DNA of 64,000 nucleotides from AC-32 sp038237925 (GCA_038237925.1 JBBRYF010000012.1:1-64000); one strand, 5' to 3'; positions 21,077 through 30,566 are shown, counted from the stretch's first letter. Translations and numbers: made by a program. Notes: generated from the sequence alone by a model not told the origin.

Positions 21077-23992
21077 TCATCGCACCTTCACCGATCCGTA
21101 CGCTGGCTGGTAGCCCGCCTTTGTCGCGCGGAACACGAGCTTGCCACGTTTCTTCGGCTTCACGGTGAAGACCACCTGGCCCCTCGCGTTCGTGCGCTTC
21201 GACAGCGCACGGAGTCCCGCGCCGGTGACGCGGACGCGGACCCCGGCGACGCCGCGACTCTGGCCGTCGACCACCCGCGCCGTCACCCGGCCGGCGTGCC
21301 TCCGGCGGGCGAAGCCGGAGACGGTCAGGCGCAGCTGGGGCTGGAGCCTGATCTGCTGAGACTGCGTCCAGTCGCCCTGGTTCCGGTCCTCGTCGACCCC
21401 GGCGACGCGCCAGTAGAGCGTGCCACCGGCCTGGTAGCCGTACTGCGTCATCGTCGGCGCATAGCTCGTGTTGTCGGTCGAGACCGACTCGACGACCCGG
21501 CTGAAGTCGGGCGTCGACGAGATCTGCACCTTGTACTCCTTGACGCCGAGCCGCGGATCCCAGCTGAGGAGGACGTGATCCTTCGCGCTGTCGGTGCGCG
21601 CGTTCGCGGGCTCGCCGATCGTGCGCGTGAAGGACTGGGTGGCCGAGTACGGTCCCGGGACGGTCCCGGAGGCGTCCTTCGGGAACTCGGCGCGGACGCG
21701 CCAATGCCAGACGCCGGTGCCGGTCATCTTGATGAACGACGCGACGGGTGTGCGGAAGCTGGTGAAGTCGCGGTGCGTGCCGTCGGGCTGGTCGACCGAG
21801 AGGTCGTACGAGGCCGCGCCTTGGATCGAGCTCCAGGCCCAGACGGGGAGCGCCTCGCCCTTGACGGGATTCGCCGAGCTCGGCACGGGCGCGGCGAGCT
21901 TCTTCTGGAAGGTCCCGGTCGCCGACCAGGTGAGGCCGGTCAGGTTCTCGTCGTCGGCCCGGACGCGCCAGTAGAGGACGGTATCGGCGGGGTACGTCGT
22001 GTCGCTCGAGTACGAGGTCGCGTCGGTTACCACGTCGTCGAGCGGGGCGCCGAAGGTCGGATCGGCGGCGACCTGAAGTCGGTACCGGCGCGCGCCCAGC
22101 GTGGGCGTCCAGCGGAAGGTCGGCTGGTCGAGGAAGGCCTGGACGCCGACGGGCGAGACGAGCGAGGGCGGCGTGGACTGCTTCTGGAACGAGCCCTTGG
22201 CCGAGTTCGGCAGGTCGAGGGGCAGCGCGTCGCTGCCGTTCGACGCGGACGCAGGCAGGACGGCCCAGTAGAACGTCGTGGTCTCGTCGGCGTAGGTCGT
22301 CGGCTTGAGCGAGTTCCGCGGCGCGTAGGCGGGGACGCGGGTGAACGCTTCGTCGATCACGTTGCTGAAGTTCGCGTCCTTCGCGATCACGACGTAGTAC
22401 GCGTTCGCGCCGGCCAGAGGCTTCCAGGTGAAGAGCGGCGTGCGGAGCGTCGTCGTGCCGGTCAAAGGCTCCAGGTAGTCACCCGCGCAGGGGTAGCCGA
22501 ACGCGCATGGCGCGGAGGCAGCGGGATCGGCCGGATCCGGGTAGGCAGACCACGTGAACGCGGGGCCGACCGGACCGGTCGAGTCGACGTCGCCGTTCTG
22601 GAGGTACGTGTAGTCGCCCCAGACCTCCTGGCTGCCCGGCGCGCGGTCGCTGCGCGCCCGGACGCGGAAGCAGTACGTGCCGGGCGTGAGCGTCGGAATT
22701 TGGTCGACGGCCAGTGTCCCCTGCCACACGACCGGATTGGACGACGTGGCGCTGAACGGCGTCCACTCGGGCACCGAGGTCTTCTTCAGGTAGCTCGCCG
22801 TCGCCCAGGAGCACGCGGTTCCGGTCCAGTCGGCGACCTGCACCTCGTAGCTCGCCGCGCCCGGCACGGCATCCCAGCGCACGACCGGGACTCGCGTCTG
22901 GTAGCCGGCGGTGCCGGGGTCGACGTCGGTCCCCGGGTCGCCGAGGTTGTCGCGCATGCGCAGGTTCTTGATGCTCGTCCCCGTCACGGGCCCGGCGGGG
23001 CCGACCTTGTCGAAGGTCTTCGTGAAGGACCCGCCGTAGTTCCAGACGCCGGCGTTGCCGTCGGGGTCGAGCGCGCGGACGCGCCAGTAGAAGACGTTGT
23101 CCTTGAAGACCTCGGTCGGCGAGAGCGAGGTCGCGATCGTCGTGCCCGTGCAGCAGACCTTCGAGCCAGGCGCGAAGTCCGACGACGAGTTGATCTCGAC
23201 CTCGTACTTCGCAGCACCGGGAACCGGGTTCCACGAGAAGCGCGGGTCGTAGGCCTCGGGCGCGAGGTTCAGGTCGTCCAGCTGCGTCGCGGTCACCGAC
23301 GACCAGAGCCACGAGAACGATGCGACGGGAGTGGCGACGCCACGGTTCCCCTCAGCATCGACCGGCATCACGCTCCAGTAGTACGAGCCGGGAGCAAGCG
23401 CCGCCGTGATCGCGGCCGAGGTGGCCGAGACGTTTGGCGCGCCCTTCGGATCGTCTTGGTTCTGGTAGTGGAACACGAGCGAGCCGAGCGTCGGGTCGCT
23501 CGCGACCGAGACGAGGTAGTGCGCGGCGCCGGCGATCCCCGACCAGCGGAGCACGACGGGCTTCGAGGGGAACGAGAGGGAGTCGCCCGAGCTGGGAGTC
23601 TGCAGCGCCGGCCGCAGGTTCCAGAGCTTGCGGAAGGAGCGCGGCTGCGTCCACGCCGAGGCGTCCCCGGCCGCGTTCGTCGCTCGAACGCGCCACCAGT
23701 ACGTGCCGTTGGGGACCGTCATCTGCAGCGTCGCCCTCGTGTTCCGCGTGAAGAAGTGATCCTTGCCCTCGCCGAGGACGGGTGAGTTCATGCCGGCGTC
23801 GGCGCTGATCTGGAACTCGTACTTGTCAGCGCCCGCGACAGGCGTCCAGGCAAAGGCGGGGAGGAACTGGACGACGGCGCCGGCGCCCGGGGCGAGTTGT
23901 GCGGGACGCGTTACCGCGGCGCGAGCCGGTCCCGCCGTCAGGAACGAGATGACGGCAAATGCTGCGGCGAGAAGTCTGCGGTCGGCGGCCAT
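21077..23992 (-). CDS. Large secreted repeat protein (Ig/fibronectin-like domains)
   Basis: 971 residues from ATG 23992, chosen because a good signal peptide starts there (RRLLAAAFAVISFLTAGPARA). The mature protein is built from about nine degenerate repeats of 90-110 residues. Each carries a core like W-x-P-V-x-G-A-x-x-Y-E-V-Q-I-S-x-D and ends in YYWRVRAxD; examples are FAWTPVAGADKYEFQIS, FSWNPVPGAAKYEVEIN and LSWDPRLGVKEYKVQIS. The last 85 residues form a different Ig-like/Big_1-type domain (VRVTGAGLRALSKRTNARG). There is no membrane anchor or sorting motif, so it is probably released or bound to the surface non-covalently. An adhesive or structural role is inferred. The gene stands alone, 85 bp after a glycosyltransferase-like gene. 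Confidence 0.75.
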   Translation of the reverse strand: MAADRRLLAAAFAVISFLTAGPARAAVTRPAQLAPGAGAVVQFLPAFAWTPVAGADKYEFQISADAGMNSPVLGEGKDHFFTRNTRATLQMTVPNGTYWWRVRATNAAGDASAWTQPRSFRKLWNLRPALQTPSSGDSLSFPSKPVVLRWSGIAGAAHYLVSVASDPTLGSLVFHYQNQDDPKGAPNVSATSAAITAALAPGSYYWSVMPVDAEGNRGVATPVASFSWLWSSVTATQLDDLNLAPEAYDPRFSWNPVPGAAKYEVEINSSSDFAPGSKVCCTGTTIATSLSPTEVFKDNVFYWRVRALDPDGNAGVWNYGGSFTKTFDKVGPAGPVTGTSIKNLRMRDNLGDPGTDVDPGTAGYQTRVPVVRWDAVPGAASYEVQVADWTGTACSWATASYLKKTSVPEWTPFSATSSNPVVWQGTLAVDQIPTLTPGTYCFRVRARSDRAPGSQEVWGDYTYLQNGDVDSTGPVGPAFTWSAYPDPADPAASAPCAFGYPCAGDYLEPLTGTTTLRTPLFTWKPLAGANAYYVVIAKDANFSNVIDEAFTRVPAYAPRNSLKPTTYADETTTFYWAVLPASASNGSDALPLDLPNSAKGSFQKQSTPPSLVSPVGVQAFLDQPTFRWTPTLGARRYRLQVAADPTFGAPLDDVVTDATSYSSDTTYPADTVLYWRVRADDENLTGLTWSATGTFQKKLAAPVPSSANPVKGEALPVWAWSSIQGAASYDLSVDQPDGTHRDFTSFRTPVASFIKMTGTGVWHWRVRAEFPKDASGTVPGPYSATQSFTRTIGEPANARTDSAKDHVLLSWDPRLGVKEYKVQISSTPDFSRVVESVSTDNTSYAPTMTQYGYQAGGTLYWRVAGVDEDRNQGDWTQSQQIRLQPQLRLTVSGFARRRHAGRVTARVVDGQSRGVAGVRVRVTGAGLRALSKRTNARGQVVFTVKPKKRGKLVFRATKAGYQPAYGSVKVR

Positions 23993-24077
23993 GGTGTCGA
24001 GAGAGACGAGCTCGGCCGCAGAGCTGTGAGTTCGTCCGTATGTCTCGAAACCACCATCGGGGTCGGTCGCGAATCGG

Positions 24078-25217
24078 TCATCCCTCGGTCGAGGGGATTT
24101 TGCCCTCGCGGCCGAGGAGTCCCCGCACGCCGCGTCCGCGCTCGGCCGGCGGATCCTCGCGTGACGCCTCCTGGGCGGGCAGCGCCTGCTCGAGCTCGGC
24201 CACCCGCGCGGCGAGCTCGTCTCCGCGGGCCCGGCTTTCGGCGAGCTCCTGCTCGAGCTCCTGTGCGCGGGCGCGAGCCGCATTCACCTCGGCGGACGCG
24301 GCCTCGGCACGGCGACCGCTCGCGGCCTCGACGCGCACGAGCCGCGCGAGCTCGCGCAGCGGCGCATCGACCGGGCCGCGACGCGGATGGACCGCGTCGA
24401 GTGCCGCGACGAGCTCCTGTGCGTGCCGTCGCGCGTCGTGCGCGCGGGCGAGCTCGCGGTTTGCCGGCCCCATTGCCGGGTCGTAGGCTTCGAGATCCGC
24501 GCGGAGCCGGTCGAAGGTGGTCGCCGTCGGCTCGGCGCGGCCGGAGAAGCCGTCCGCCTCGAGTAGGTCGTAGCGCTCGGAGGTCACCCAGCCGTCGCCG
24601 CCCTCGTCGCCGTAGACGTACGCGGGCAGGCCCGACGCCATCGCGTCGAGCACTTCCCGGCCCCGCCCGATCGCGAGGTCCGGGTCGCCCTTGGTCTCGA
24701 TCCCCGCGCCGGCGCAGGCCCGTTGCAGCATGCCGCGCCGATAGTCGGAGAGCCGGTCGACGGAAAGCCGCGCCCGGCGCGGGCGCTCCGGCAGCGGTTC
24801 GCGCTCGGCCAGCCGCCCGAGGTCGACCGGGCGGCGGAGCCGGACGAGCTCTTGCGGCAGCGCGGCCGCCCGTGCCTGCTCCGCGCCGCGCTCGTCGAAG
24901 ACGACCACGCTCGCGACCACGCCGGCGAGCTGCGGCGGGAGCCAGACCGCCTCGCCGTCGCCGTGCGCCGCGAAGAGCTGAGGCGTGAGCGGGTAGAGGT
25001 CGGCGAGGAGGAGCGCCGCGTAGGCGTCCTGCGCGTAGATCACGTCAGGCGCGAGTGGAAGGTCGCGGTCGACGCCGACGACGCGAAGCTCCTCCGGCGG
25101 CGGCACCGGATCGGCCGCGAAAACGCGTACCTCGTGCCCGAGCCGCTCGAGGTGCTCGGAGACCACGACCAGATACGGGCGCGGCTCAAGCGCCTGCGTG
25201 CCGACGAGGATCTCCAC
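24078..25217 (-). CDS. Glycosyltransferase-like protein with C-terminal coiled coil
   Basis: 379 residues from GTG 25217. The N-terminal part resembles the GT-B fold: EHLERLGHEVRVFAADP and DVIYAQDAYAALLLADLY. The second half has IGRGREVLDAMASGLPAYVYGD, matching the nucleotide-sugar-binding region of GT4 enzymes (EALASGxP). Residues about 265-350 are a long coiled coil rich in Glu/Ala/Arg (AEVNAARARAQELEQELAES). The domain between the halves is short, so the enzyme may be minimal or non-catalytic. It may modify cell-surface material, in keeping with the secreted neighbour. Confidence is moderate. Confidence 0.6.
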   Translation of the reverse strand: MEILVGTQALEPRPYLVVVSEHLERLGHEVRVFAADPVPPPEELRVVGVDRDLPLAPDVIYAQDAYAALLLADLYPLTPQLFAAHGDGEAVWLPPQLAGVVASVVVFDERGAEQARAAALPQELVRLRRPVDLGRLAEREPLPERPRRARLSVDRLSDYRRGMLQRACAGAGIETKGDPDLAIGRGREVLDAMASGLPAYVYGDEGGDGWVTSERYDLLEADGFSGRAEPTATTFDRLRADLEAYDPAMGPANRELARAHDARRHAQELVAALDAVHPRRGPVDAPLRELARLVRVEAASGRRAEAASAEVNAARARAQELEQELAESRARGDELAARVAELEQALPAQEASREDPPAERGRGVRGLLGREGKIPSTEG

Positions 25218-25285
25218 TGCGCCGATTATCCCCGCAGGCCGGACGGTGAGGGCGTCAACTCGGCGCCCTCACCGTCTGTCGCGGC

Positions 25286-25531
25286 TCACGCCCGCTTGCT
25301 CGTGCGCTTCGCCGGCTTCGCGCGCTTCGGCGTGGTCTTTGCTGGCTCGATGTGTGTGTCGAGCTCGCGCGACAACCGCTCGAGCTCCTGCCGTGCCTTG
25401 GTCAACTGCTCGAGCTGCGCCTTGAGCCTGGCCTCGGCCTGGTCGAGCAGGTCGTGCGACGCCAGGTACTGCGACTTGAGGTAGTGGAGCTGGGCCGGCC
25501 CCAGGTCCTTGAACACCGACTGCTCGGCCAT
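25286..25531 (-). CDS. Small coiled-coil protein with lysine-rich tail
   Basis: 81 residues from ATG 25531, 2 nt after the stop of the upstream gene, so co-transcribed with it. Residues 15-60 form one amphipathic helix with heptad pattern (AEARLKAQLEQLTKARQELE). The last 20 residues are Lys/Pro/Ala-rich (TTPKRAKPAKRTSKRA), like the histone-H1-type tails of actinobacterial phasin- or HU-like proteins. The tail could bind nucleic acid or another polyanion. No family assigned. Confidence 0.6.
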   Translation of the reverse strand: MAEQSVFKDLGPAQLHYLKSQYLASHDLLDQAEARLKAQLEQLTKARQELERLSRELDTHIEPAKTTPKRAKPAKRTSKRA

Positions 25532-25533
25532 GG

Positions 25534-25938
25534 CTACCGCTTACCTCCGAACAGGCTCAGCAAGGCCCCGATCGGGTCCACGGCCGCCCCGACCGCCGCG
25601 CCAGCGGGCCCGAGCATGCCGAGCAGCGATCCGAACGGGTCGAGCGGATTGAAGCCGTGGCCGGTCGGCTGGTTCACCGGAGGTTGCGCCACGACGGCCC
25701 CGCCACCGGTGGGCGGATAGGCGACGCCGCTCGGCGGATATGGGCCGGTGTTCGGCGGGTACGCGACACCGCTCGGCGCCGCCGGCTGCGCCCCGTGAGC
25801 TGGACCACCGCCGCCGCAGCCGCAGCAGCAACAGCAGCTGATCACGACCGGCGGATACGGCGGGTAGGGCGGGAACGGCGGGTAAGGCGGGTACGGCGCG
25901 TTGGACGCCGACGACGGCGAGTCCTCACGCATCGACAT
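25534..25938 (-). CDS. Pro/Tyr-repeat protein with a cysteine cluster
   Basis: 134 residues from ATG 25938 (AAAGGAGG just upstream; a second ATG follows 6 nt later). After a short acidic start come PYPP-type repeats (YPPYPPFPPYPPYPP), then ISCCCCCGCGGGG, six cysteines within seven residues. Further PYPP/GVAYPP repeats follow, and a hydrophobic Gly/Ala/Pro-rich C-terminus (GSLLGMLGPAGAAVGAAVDP). No signal peptide is seen. Cys clusters next to Pro/Tyr repeats recall metal-binding or lipid-modified tails, but no known domain fits. It is cotranscribed with the coiled-coil gene. Function unknown. Confidence 0.65.
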   Translation of the reverse strand: MSMREDSPSSASNAPYPPYPPFPPYPPYPPVVISCCCCCGCGGGGPAHGAQPAAPSGVAYPPNTGPYPPSGVAYPPTGGGAVVAQPPVNQPTGHGFNPLDPFGSLLGMLGPAGAAVGAAVDPIGALLSLFGGKR

Positions 25939-26009
25939 TCGACCTCCTTTAGAAGCCGGAACTGACAGCCCGCCAAGTCTACGACGGCCTAGCCGCAACG
26001 GCTACCGCG

Positions 26010-27425
26010 TCAGCGGGTGCCAACCGACATGCCGAGCAGCCGCGGCAGCGCGGCGCCGACACGGGCCGGAAGCCCCGCGCGGCGGCCCTCTTCCTCCGCC
26101 TCCTCGCACGCCATGATCGACGCGCGCACAAGTCCGCCTCCCAGTCGCTTCAATGGCTCGGGCGGCAGCTGCGGCACCGTTCGCGTCACGAGCAGCAGGC
26201 GCGTGAGCTCGTCGTCGACGCCCAGTGCGAGCCGCGCGAGGATCTGGCCGCCGAGCCAGCTCGGGCCGGCACCGTGCCCGGAGTAGCCGGCGCCGTAGTG
26301 GATTCGCGTGCCGGGGACGGTGCCGAAGAACGGCAGGTGGTCGGAGGAGACGTCGATCGGGCCGCCCCACGCATGGGTGATCTTCGCTTCGGCGAGGTCG
26401 GGCAGCAGTCGGCGCAGTCCGCGCTCGGCGCGCGCCGCAGTCGGCTCGTCCTGGGTGAAGCGCTCGTCGATCTTGCCGCCGAAGCCGATCGGGCCCGAGC
26501 CGCTGCCCATCAGCACGCGGCCGTCCTTCGTGGCCCGGAAGTAGTGCAGGAACATGCGCCCGTCGATCACGGCCTCGCCCCCGGTCCAGCCGATCTGCTC
26601 GAGCAGCTCCGGGACGGGCTCGGTGAGAACGACGTAGCTACCGAAGGCGGTCAGCCTGCGGCGCAGGGGCTTCCAGCCCGCCGCGGCCGCGTTCACGGCG
26701 ACGACCACGTCCTTCGCGCGAACCGTGCCGCGCTCGGTCCTGACGACGCCGTCGGAAACGTCCTTCACGCGCGTGTGCTCGTGCAGTCGGACCGATCGTT
26801 GCGCCGCGCTCCTCATCCCGAGCACGAGGCGGGCCGGCTGCACGGTCGCGCAGTCGCGCACGAAGACACCCTTGCGGAAGACCGGAGAGCGGATCCGCTC
26901 GGCCAGCTCCTCCCGCAAGAGCGGCACCGCCTCGTCGGGCACGCCGAGCTCCCGCGCGGCGGCGACCTCACGGTCGACTGCGTCGTCCTGCGAGGCCGCG
27001 GCCGAGACGCGCAGCATGCCGCCTTCCCGCAGCCAGGCATCGACGCCTTCGCGCTCGCAGAAAGCGCGCACGCCCGGGACGATCGCCTCGCCGGCTCGGG
27101 CCAGGGCCAGCGCCTCGGCGGCGCCGTACTTCTCGCGCAGCGACGGCAGGTGGGTCCAGTAGCCGTGGACGAAGCCGCCGTTGCGACCGCTCGGGCCGCG
27201 GCCGCACTCGTCCGCCTCGATAACGACCACGTCGAGCCCCGGCTCGCGCTCCTTCAGCGCGAGCGCCGTCCAGAGGCCGGTGTAGCCGCCGCCTACGATC
27301 GCGACGTCGGCGGTCGCGTCACCGTCGAGCGCCGGCGCGGGCTCCCCGCCCAGCCCGGCGGCGAGCGCCTCCTCGATCCACCACGGAGTGGCGGCGCCAG
27401 GCGCGACAGACGCGGACGGGGTCAG
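26010..27425 (-). CDS. FAD-dependent amine oxidoreductase (DAO family, PuuB/gamma-glutamylputrescine-oxidase-like), probable CTG start
   Basis: 471 residues if started at CTG 27425. The dinucleotide-binding motif VAIVGGGYTGLWTALAL lies near residue 35 and can only be included with this upstream start; the first standard start (GTG 27230) would cut it away. The CTG overlaps the TGA of the aminotransferase gene as CTGA, the usual coupled arrangement. Further DAO features are PSGRNGGFVHGYW, the central VNAAAAGWKPLRRRL, HAWGGPID and the C-terminal HYGAGYSGHGAGPSWLGG. Together with the neighbouring Lrp, potABCD-type transporter and class III aminotransferase, it probably oxidises polyamines or gamma-glutamyl-polyamines in the cytosol. 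Confidence 0.85.
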   Translation of the reverse strand: MTPSASVAPGAATPWWIEEALAAGLGGEPAPALDGDATADVAIVGGGYTGLWTALALKEREPGLDVVVIEADECGRGPSGRNGGFVHGYWTHLPSLREKYGAAEALALARAGEAIVPGVRAFCEREGVDAWLREGGMLRVSAAASQDDAVDREVAAARELGVPDEAVPLLREELAERIRSPVFRKGVFVRDCATVQPARLVLGMRSAAQRSVRLHEHTRVKDVSDGVVRTERGTVRAKDVVVAVNAAAAGWKPLRRRLTAFGSYVVLTEPVPELLEQIGWTGGEAVIDGRMFLHYFRATKDGRVLMGSGSGPIGFGGKIDERFTQDEPTAARAERGLRRLLPDLAEAKITHAWGGPIDVSSDHLPFFGTVPGTRIHYGAGYSGHGAGPSWLGGQILARLALGVDDELTRLLLVTRTVPQLPPEPLKRLGGGLVRASIMACEEAEEEGRRAGLPARVGAALPRLLGMSVGTR

Positions 27426-28870
27426 GCGTCCGTGCCCGTCTCTCCGCGCCAGAGGCCGTCGGTGCCGGCGCGACCCTGGCCGCTCGAGTCGACCCGCTTC
27501 GAGGCCTCGGCGAGCACCTCACCGAGAATCCCCACGATCTCGTCGAACTCGGCCGGCCCGGCGACGAGCGGCGGCGAGATCTGCACCACTGCGTCGCCGC
27601 GGTCGTCGGCGCGGCAGATCAGGCCCTTCTCGAAGAACTGCGGTGAGAGGAAGCCGCGCAGCAGCGTCTCCGACTCCGCGTCCGAGAACCCTTCCTTGGT
27701 CTCCTTGTCGCGCACGAGCTCGAGCGCCCAGAAGTAGCCCTGGCCGCGGAGGTCGCCGACGATCGGGAGCTCGAGCAGCTGGCCGAGCGCCGAACGGAAG
27801 GCGGCCTCGTTCTCGCGCACCCGCTCGACGATCTTCTCGCGCTGCATGATCTCGAGGTTCTTGAGCGCGATCGCCGCCTGGACAGGGTGACCGCCGAAGG
27901 TGATCCCGTGCGCATACATCGCGGTGGCGTCGAGGAACGGCTCCATCACGCGGTCGGTCGTGACGACGGCGCCGATCGCCGCGTACGCCGACGACAGGCC
28001 CTTCGCGTTGGTCATCAGGTCCGGCTTGATGTCGTAGGCCTCGGAGCCGAACCACGAACCGAGGCGCCCGTAGCCGGTGATCACCTCGTCCGCGCAGAGC
28101 AGAATCCCGTAGCGGTCGCAGATCTCGCGCACGCCCTTCCAGTAGCCGGCCGGCGGCGTGATCGAGCCGCCCGCGTTCTGGACCGGTTCCATCATCACCA
28201 TCGCGACCGTCTCAGGCCCCGCGGCGATGATCGCCTCCTCGAGATCGTCGAGCAGGAACGCCGTGAACTGCTCCTCGGTCTCGTCGGCCGGCCGGTGGTA
28301 GCGGTTCGTGTTGCGCACGTGGATCACGTCGGGCACAAGCGGCTCGAACGGCGCGCGCAGGGCGGCGATGCCGTTGATCGAGAGCGCGCCCATCGTGGTG
28401 CCGTGGTAGGCCGTGCGGCGCGAGACGGCCTTCCAGCGCCGCTCGCCGCGGGCCGCGTGGTACTGGCGCGCGAGCTTCCAGGCCGACTCGACCGCCTCCG
28501 AGCCGCCCGAGCAGAAGAAGACGCGGTTCAGGTCGCCCGGCGCGAGCTTCGCGACCTCCGCGGCGAGCTCGATCGCGCGCGGGTGCGCGTAGGACCAGTT
28601 CGTATAGAAGGGCAGCTCGCGCATCTGCGCGGCCGCGGCCTCGCCGACCTCCTCGCCGTAGGAGTAGCCGATTTGCACCGCGAACAGGCCCGCGAGCGCG
28701 TCGAGGTAGCGCTTGCCGTTCGCATCCTCGAGGTAGCAGCCGTCGCCGCGCACGATGATCGGCACCTCCGTCTCCTGGTAGCCGCCCATGCGGGTGAAGT
28801 GCAGCCAGAGGTGGTCGCGGGCGGCCTGCTGGAGCTCCGCCGGCGAGAGACCGGTCGAGACGGTGGTCAT
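27422..28870 (-). CDS. Class III (omega-amino acid/putrescine-type) aminotransferase
   Basis: 482 residues from ATG 28870, which overlaps the stop of the upstream permease as ATGA. The PLP features of subgroup III are clear: FFCSGGSEAVESAWKLARQY (phosphate cup), YHGTTMGAL, ILLCADEVITGYGRLG (Asp near the pyridine N), LMTNAKGLSSAYA (Schiff-base Lys) and HGITFGGHPVQAA. The length is typical for omega-amino-acid:pyruvate and putrescine:pyruvate transaminases. In this operon it should transfer the amino group of a polyamine or omega-amino acid to pyruvate or 2-oxoglutarate and give an aldehyde for the dehydrogenase encoded at 38657-40093. Confidence 0.92.
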   Translation of the reverse strand: MTTVSTGLSPAELQQAARDHLWLHFTRMGGYQETEVPIIVRGDGCYLEDANGKRYLDALAGLFAVQIGYSYGEEVGEAAAAQMRELPFYTNWSYAHPRAIELAAEVAKLAPGDLNRVFFCSGGSEAVESAWKLARQYHAARGERRWKAVSRRTAYHGTTMGALSINGIAALRAPFEPLVPDVIHVRNTNRYHRPADETEEQFTAFLLDDLEEAIIAAGPETVAMVMMEPVQNAGGSITPPAGYWKGVREICDRYGILLCADEVITGYGRLGSWFGSEAYDIKPDLMTNAKGLSSAYAAIGAVVTTDRVMEPFLDATAMYAHGITFGGHPVQAAIALKNLEIMQREKIVERVRENEAAFRSALGQLLELPIVGDLRGQGYFWALELVRDKETKEGFSDAESETLLRGFLSPQFFEKGLICRADDRGDAVVQISPPLVAGPAEFDEIVGILGEVLAEASKRVDSSGQGRAGTDGLWRGETGTDA

Positions 28871-29703
28871 GTGGCTCCTTTCGAGCGGCGGTTCTGGAGG
28901 AGGACGTTGGCGAGCATCGCCGTGAGGGCGACGAGGAAGATCGCCGTCCCGATCACGTTCACCTGCGGCGGCGCTCCGATCCGGGCGGCGCCCCAGACGA
29001 AGAGTGGGAACGTGATTTTCGATCCGGAGTTGAAATACGTCACCACGAAGTCGTCGATCGAGATCGCGAAGCAGAGCAAAAGCGCCGCCAGGATCGCGGG
29101 CGCGATCAGCGGCAGCGTCACTTTCGTGAACGTCGTCCACTCGTTCGCGCCCAGGTCCATCGCGGCCTCCTCGAGGTGGCGGTCGAAGCCGACGAGGCGC
29201 GCCTTCACGGTCACGACCGCGAAGCTGATGCAGAACATGATGTGCGCGATCAGGATCGTCCAGAAGCCGAAGATCACGTTGAGGTTCAAAAACAGCGTCA
29301 GCAGCGACGCGCCGAGCACGATCTCCGGAGTCGAGAGCGGCAGGAAGATCAGGATGTTCGTCGTCGCGCGCCCGCGGAAGCCGTAACGGACGAGCGCGAG
29401 TGCGATCATCGTCCCGAGTGCGGTCGCGATGAGGCTCGCGACGAAGGCGATCTCCAGCGAGAGGATGATTGCCCCCCGGATCCCGGGCACACCGTCCCAG
29501 TAGCGCCAGTTGTCCAAGGTGAAGCCCTGCCACGTGTAGTTGAACTTCCCGATGGGGTGGTTGAACGAGAACACCACGACGACCGCGATCGGCAGCAGCA
29601 GGTAGGCGAAGAAGAGCAGCGAGTAGACCGTCAGCACCTGGCGGCGCAGAAAGGCGAGCGCCCCGAACGCCGGTTTTCGGGGCTGGACGGAGGCGGAGCT
29701 CAT
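28867..29703 (-). CDS. potC: Polyamine-type ABC transporter permease (PotC-like)
   Basis: 278 residues from ATG 29703, overlapping the stop of the other permease (ATGA). Six transmembrane helices and the EAA loop that docks to the ATPase (EEAAMDLGANEWTTFTKVTLPLIAPAI). The C-terminal part VTYFNSGSKITFPLFVWGAAR is typical of PotC/YdcV-like permeases. It forms the membrane channel with the PotB-like partner. Confidence 0.9.
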   Translation of the reverse strand: MSSASVQPRKPAFGALAFLRRQVLTVYSLLFFAYLLLPIAVVVVFSFNHPIGKFNYTWQGFTLDNWRYWDGVPGIRGAIILSLEIAFVASLIATALGTMIALALVRYGFRGRATTNILIFLPLSTPEIVLGASLLTLFLNLNVIFGFWTILIAHIMFCISFAVVTVKARLVGFDRHLEEAAMDLGANEWTTFTKVTLPLIAPAILAALLLCFAISIDDFVVTYFNSGSKITFPLFVWGAARIGAPPQVNVIGTAIFLVALTAMLANVLLQNRRSKGAT

Positions 29704-30566
29704 ACCGCCGTTCCCGTCAGCTGCTCGGTCCCGACGATCCGGGCGTAGACGGCGACGGCGACCAGGATGCCCGCCATCAGGATGAAGGACATCGATGCGG
29801 CCGCCGGATAGTCGGTCAGCTCGAGGAACTTCGACTGGATGACGTTCCCGATCATGTGGTTGTCGGGCGCGCCGAGCAGCTGCGCGTTGATGAAGTCGCC
29901 CGCCGCCGGGATGAACGTCAACAGCGTGCCGGCGACCACGCCGGGAAGCGAGAGCGGCAGCGTCACGCGCAGGAACGCGTGCAGCTTGCTCGCGTAGAGG
30001 TCTTCCGCCGCCTCGAGCATCCGCCCGTCGATCTGCTCGAGCGAGACGTAGAGCGGCAACGCCATGAAGGGCAGGAAGTTGTAGGTGATCCCGGTCACGA
30101 CCGCGGTCGAGGTCGCCAGGAGCCGCCCCCCCGGCCCGAGCACATGCAGGGACTGCAGCGTGTTCACGACGAAGCCGTGGTCGGAGAGGATCGTCTGCCA
30201 CGCGAGCGTCCGGATCAGGTACGTGACGAAGAAGGGCGCCACGATGAAGAGCAGCAACAGGTTCTTCCACCGCCCGCCCCGGAATGCAATCCAGTACGCG
30301 ACCGGGTAGCTGATCAGGAGCGCGAGCACCGTCGCGATCCCCGCGTACTCGATCGAGCGGACGAATTGGGCCCGGTAGTCCCTGATCGCGGTCCAGTAGT
30401 TCCCCCACGCCCAGTTGAAGGCGTAGCCGAAGTCGATGTTCCCGGACTCGAGCGACTGGTAGCCGAGGAAGCCGAGTGGCACGACGAAGAAGACCGCGAG
30501 CCAGAGCACTCCCGGGGCGAGGAGCAGATACGGCGTCAGCTGCCGGTTTCGGTGGAAGAACCCCAA
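29700..30566 (-). CDS. potB: Polyamine-type ABC transporter permease (PotB-like)
   Basis: 288 residues from ATG 30566. Six transmembrane helices plus the EAA loop (EAAEDLYASKLHAFLRVTLPL). The periplasm-side loop is long (about residues 40-65), as in PotB/YdcU. The start lies 8 nt after the binding-protein stop, and the 3' end overlaps potC by 4 nt, so the permeases are made in equal amounts. Confidence 0.9.
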   Translation of the reverse strand: MGFFHRNRQLTPYLLLAPGVLWLAVFFVVPLGFLGYQSLESGNIDFGYAFNWAWGNYWTAIRDYRAQFVRSIEYAGIATVLALLISYPVAYWIAFRGGRWKNLLLLFIVAPFFVTYLIRTLAWQTILSDHGFVVNTLQSLHVLGPGGRLLATSTAVVTGITYNFLPFMALPLYVSLEQIDGRMLEAAEDLYASKLHAFLRVTLPLSLPGVVAGTLLTFIPAAGDFINAQLLGAPDNHMIGNVIQSKFLELTDYPAAASMSFILMAGILVAVAVYARIVGTEQLTGTAV

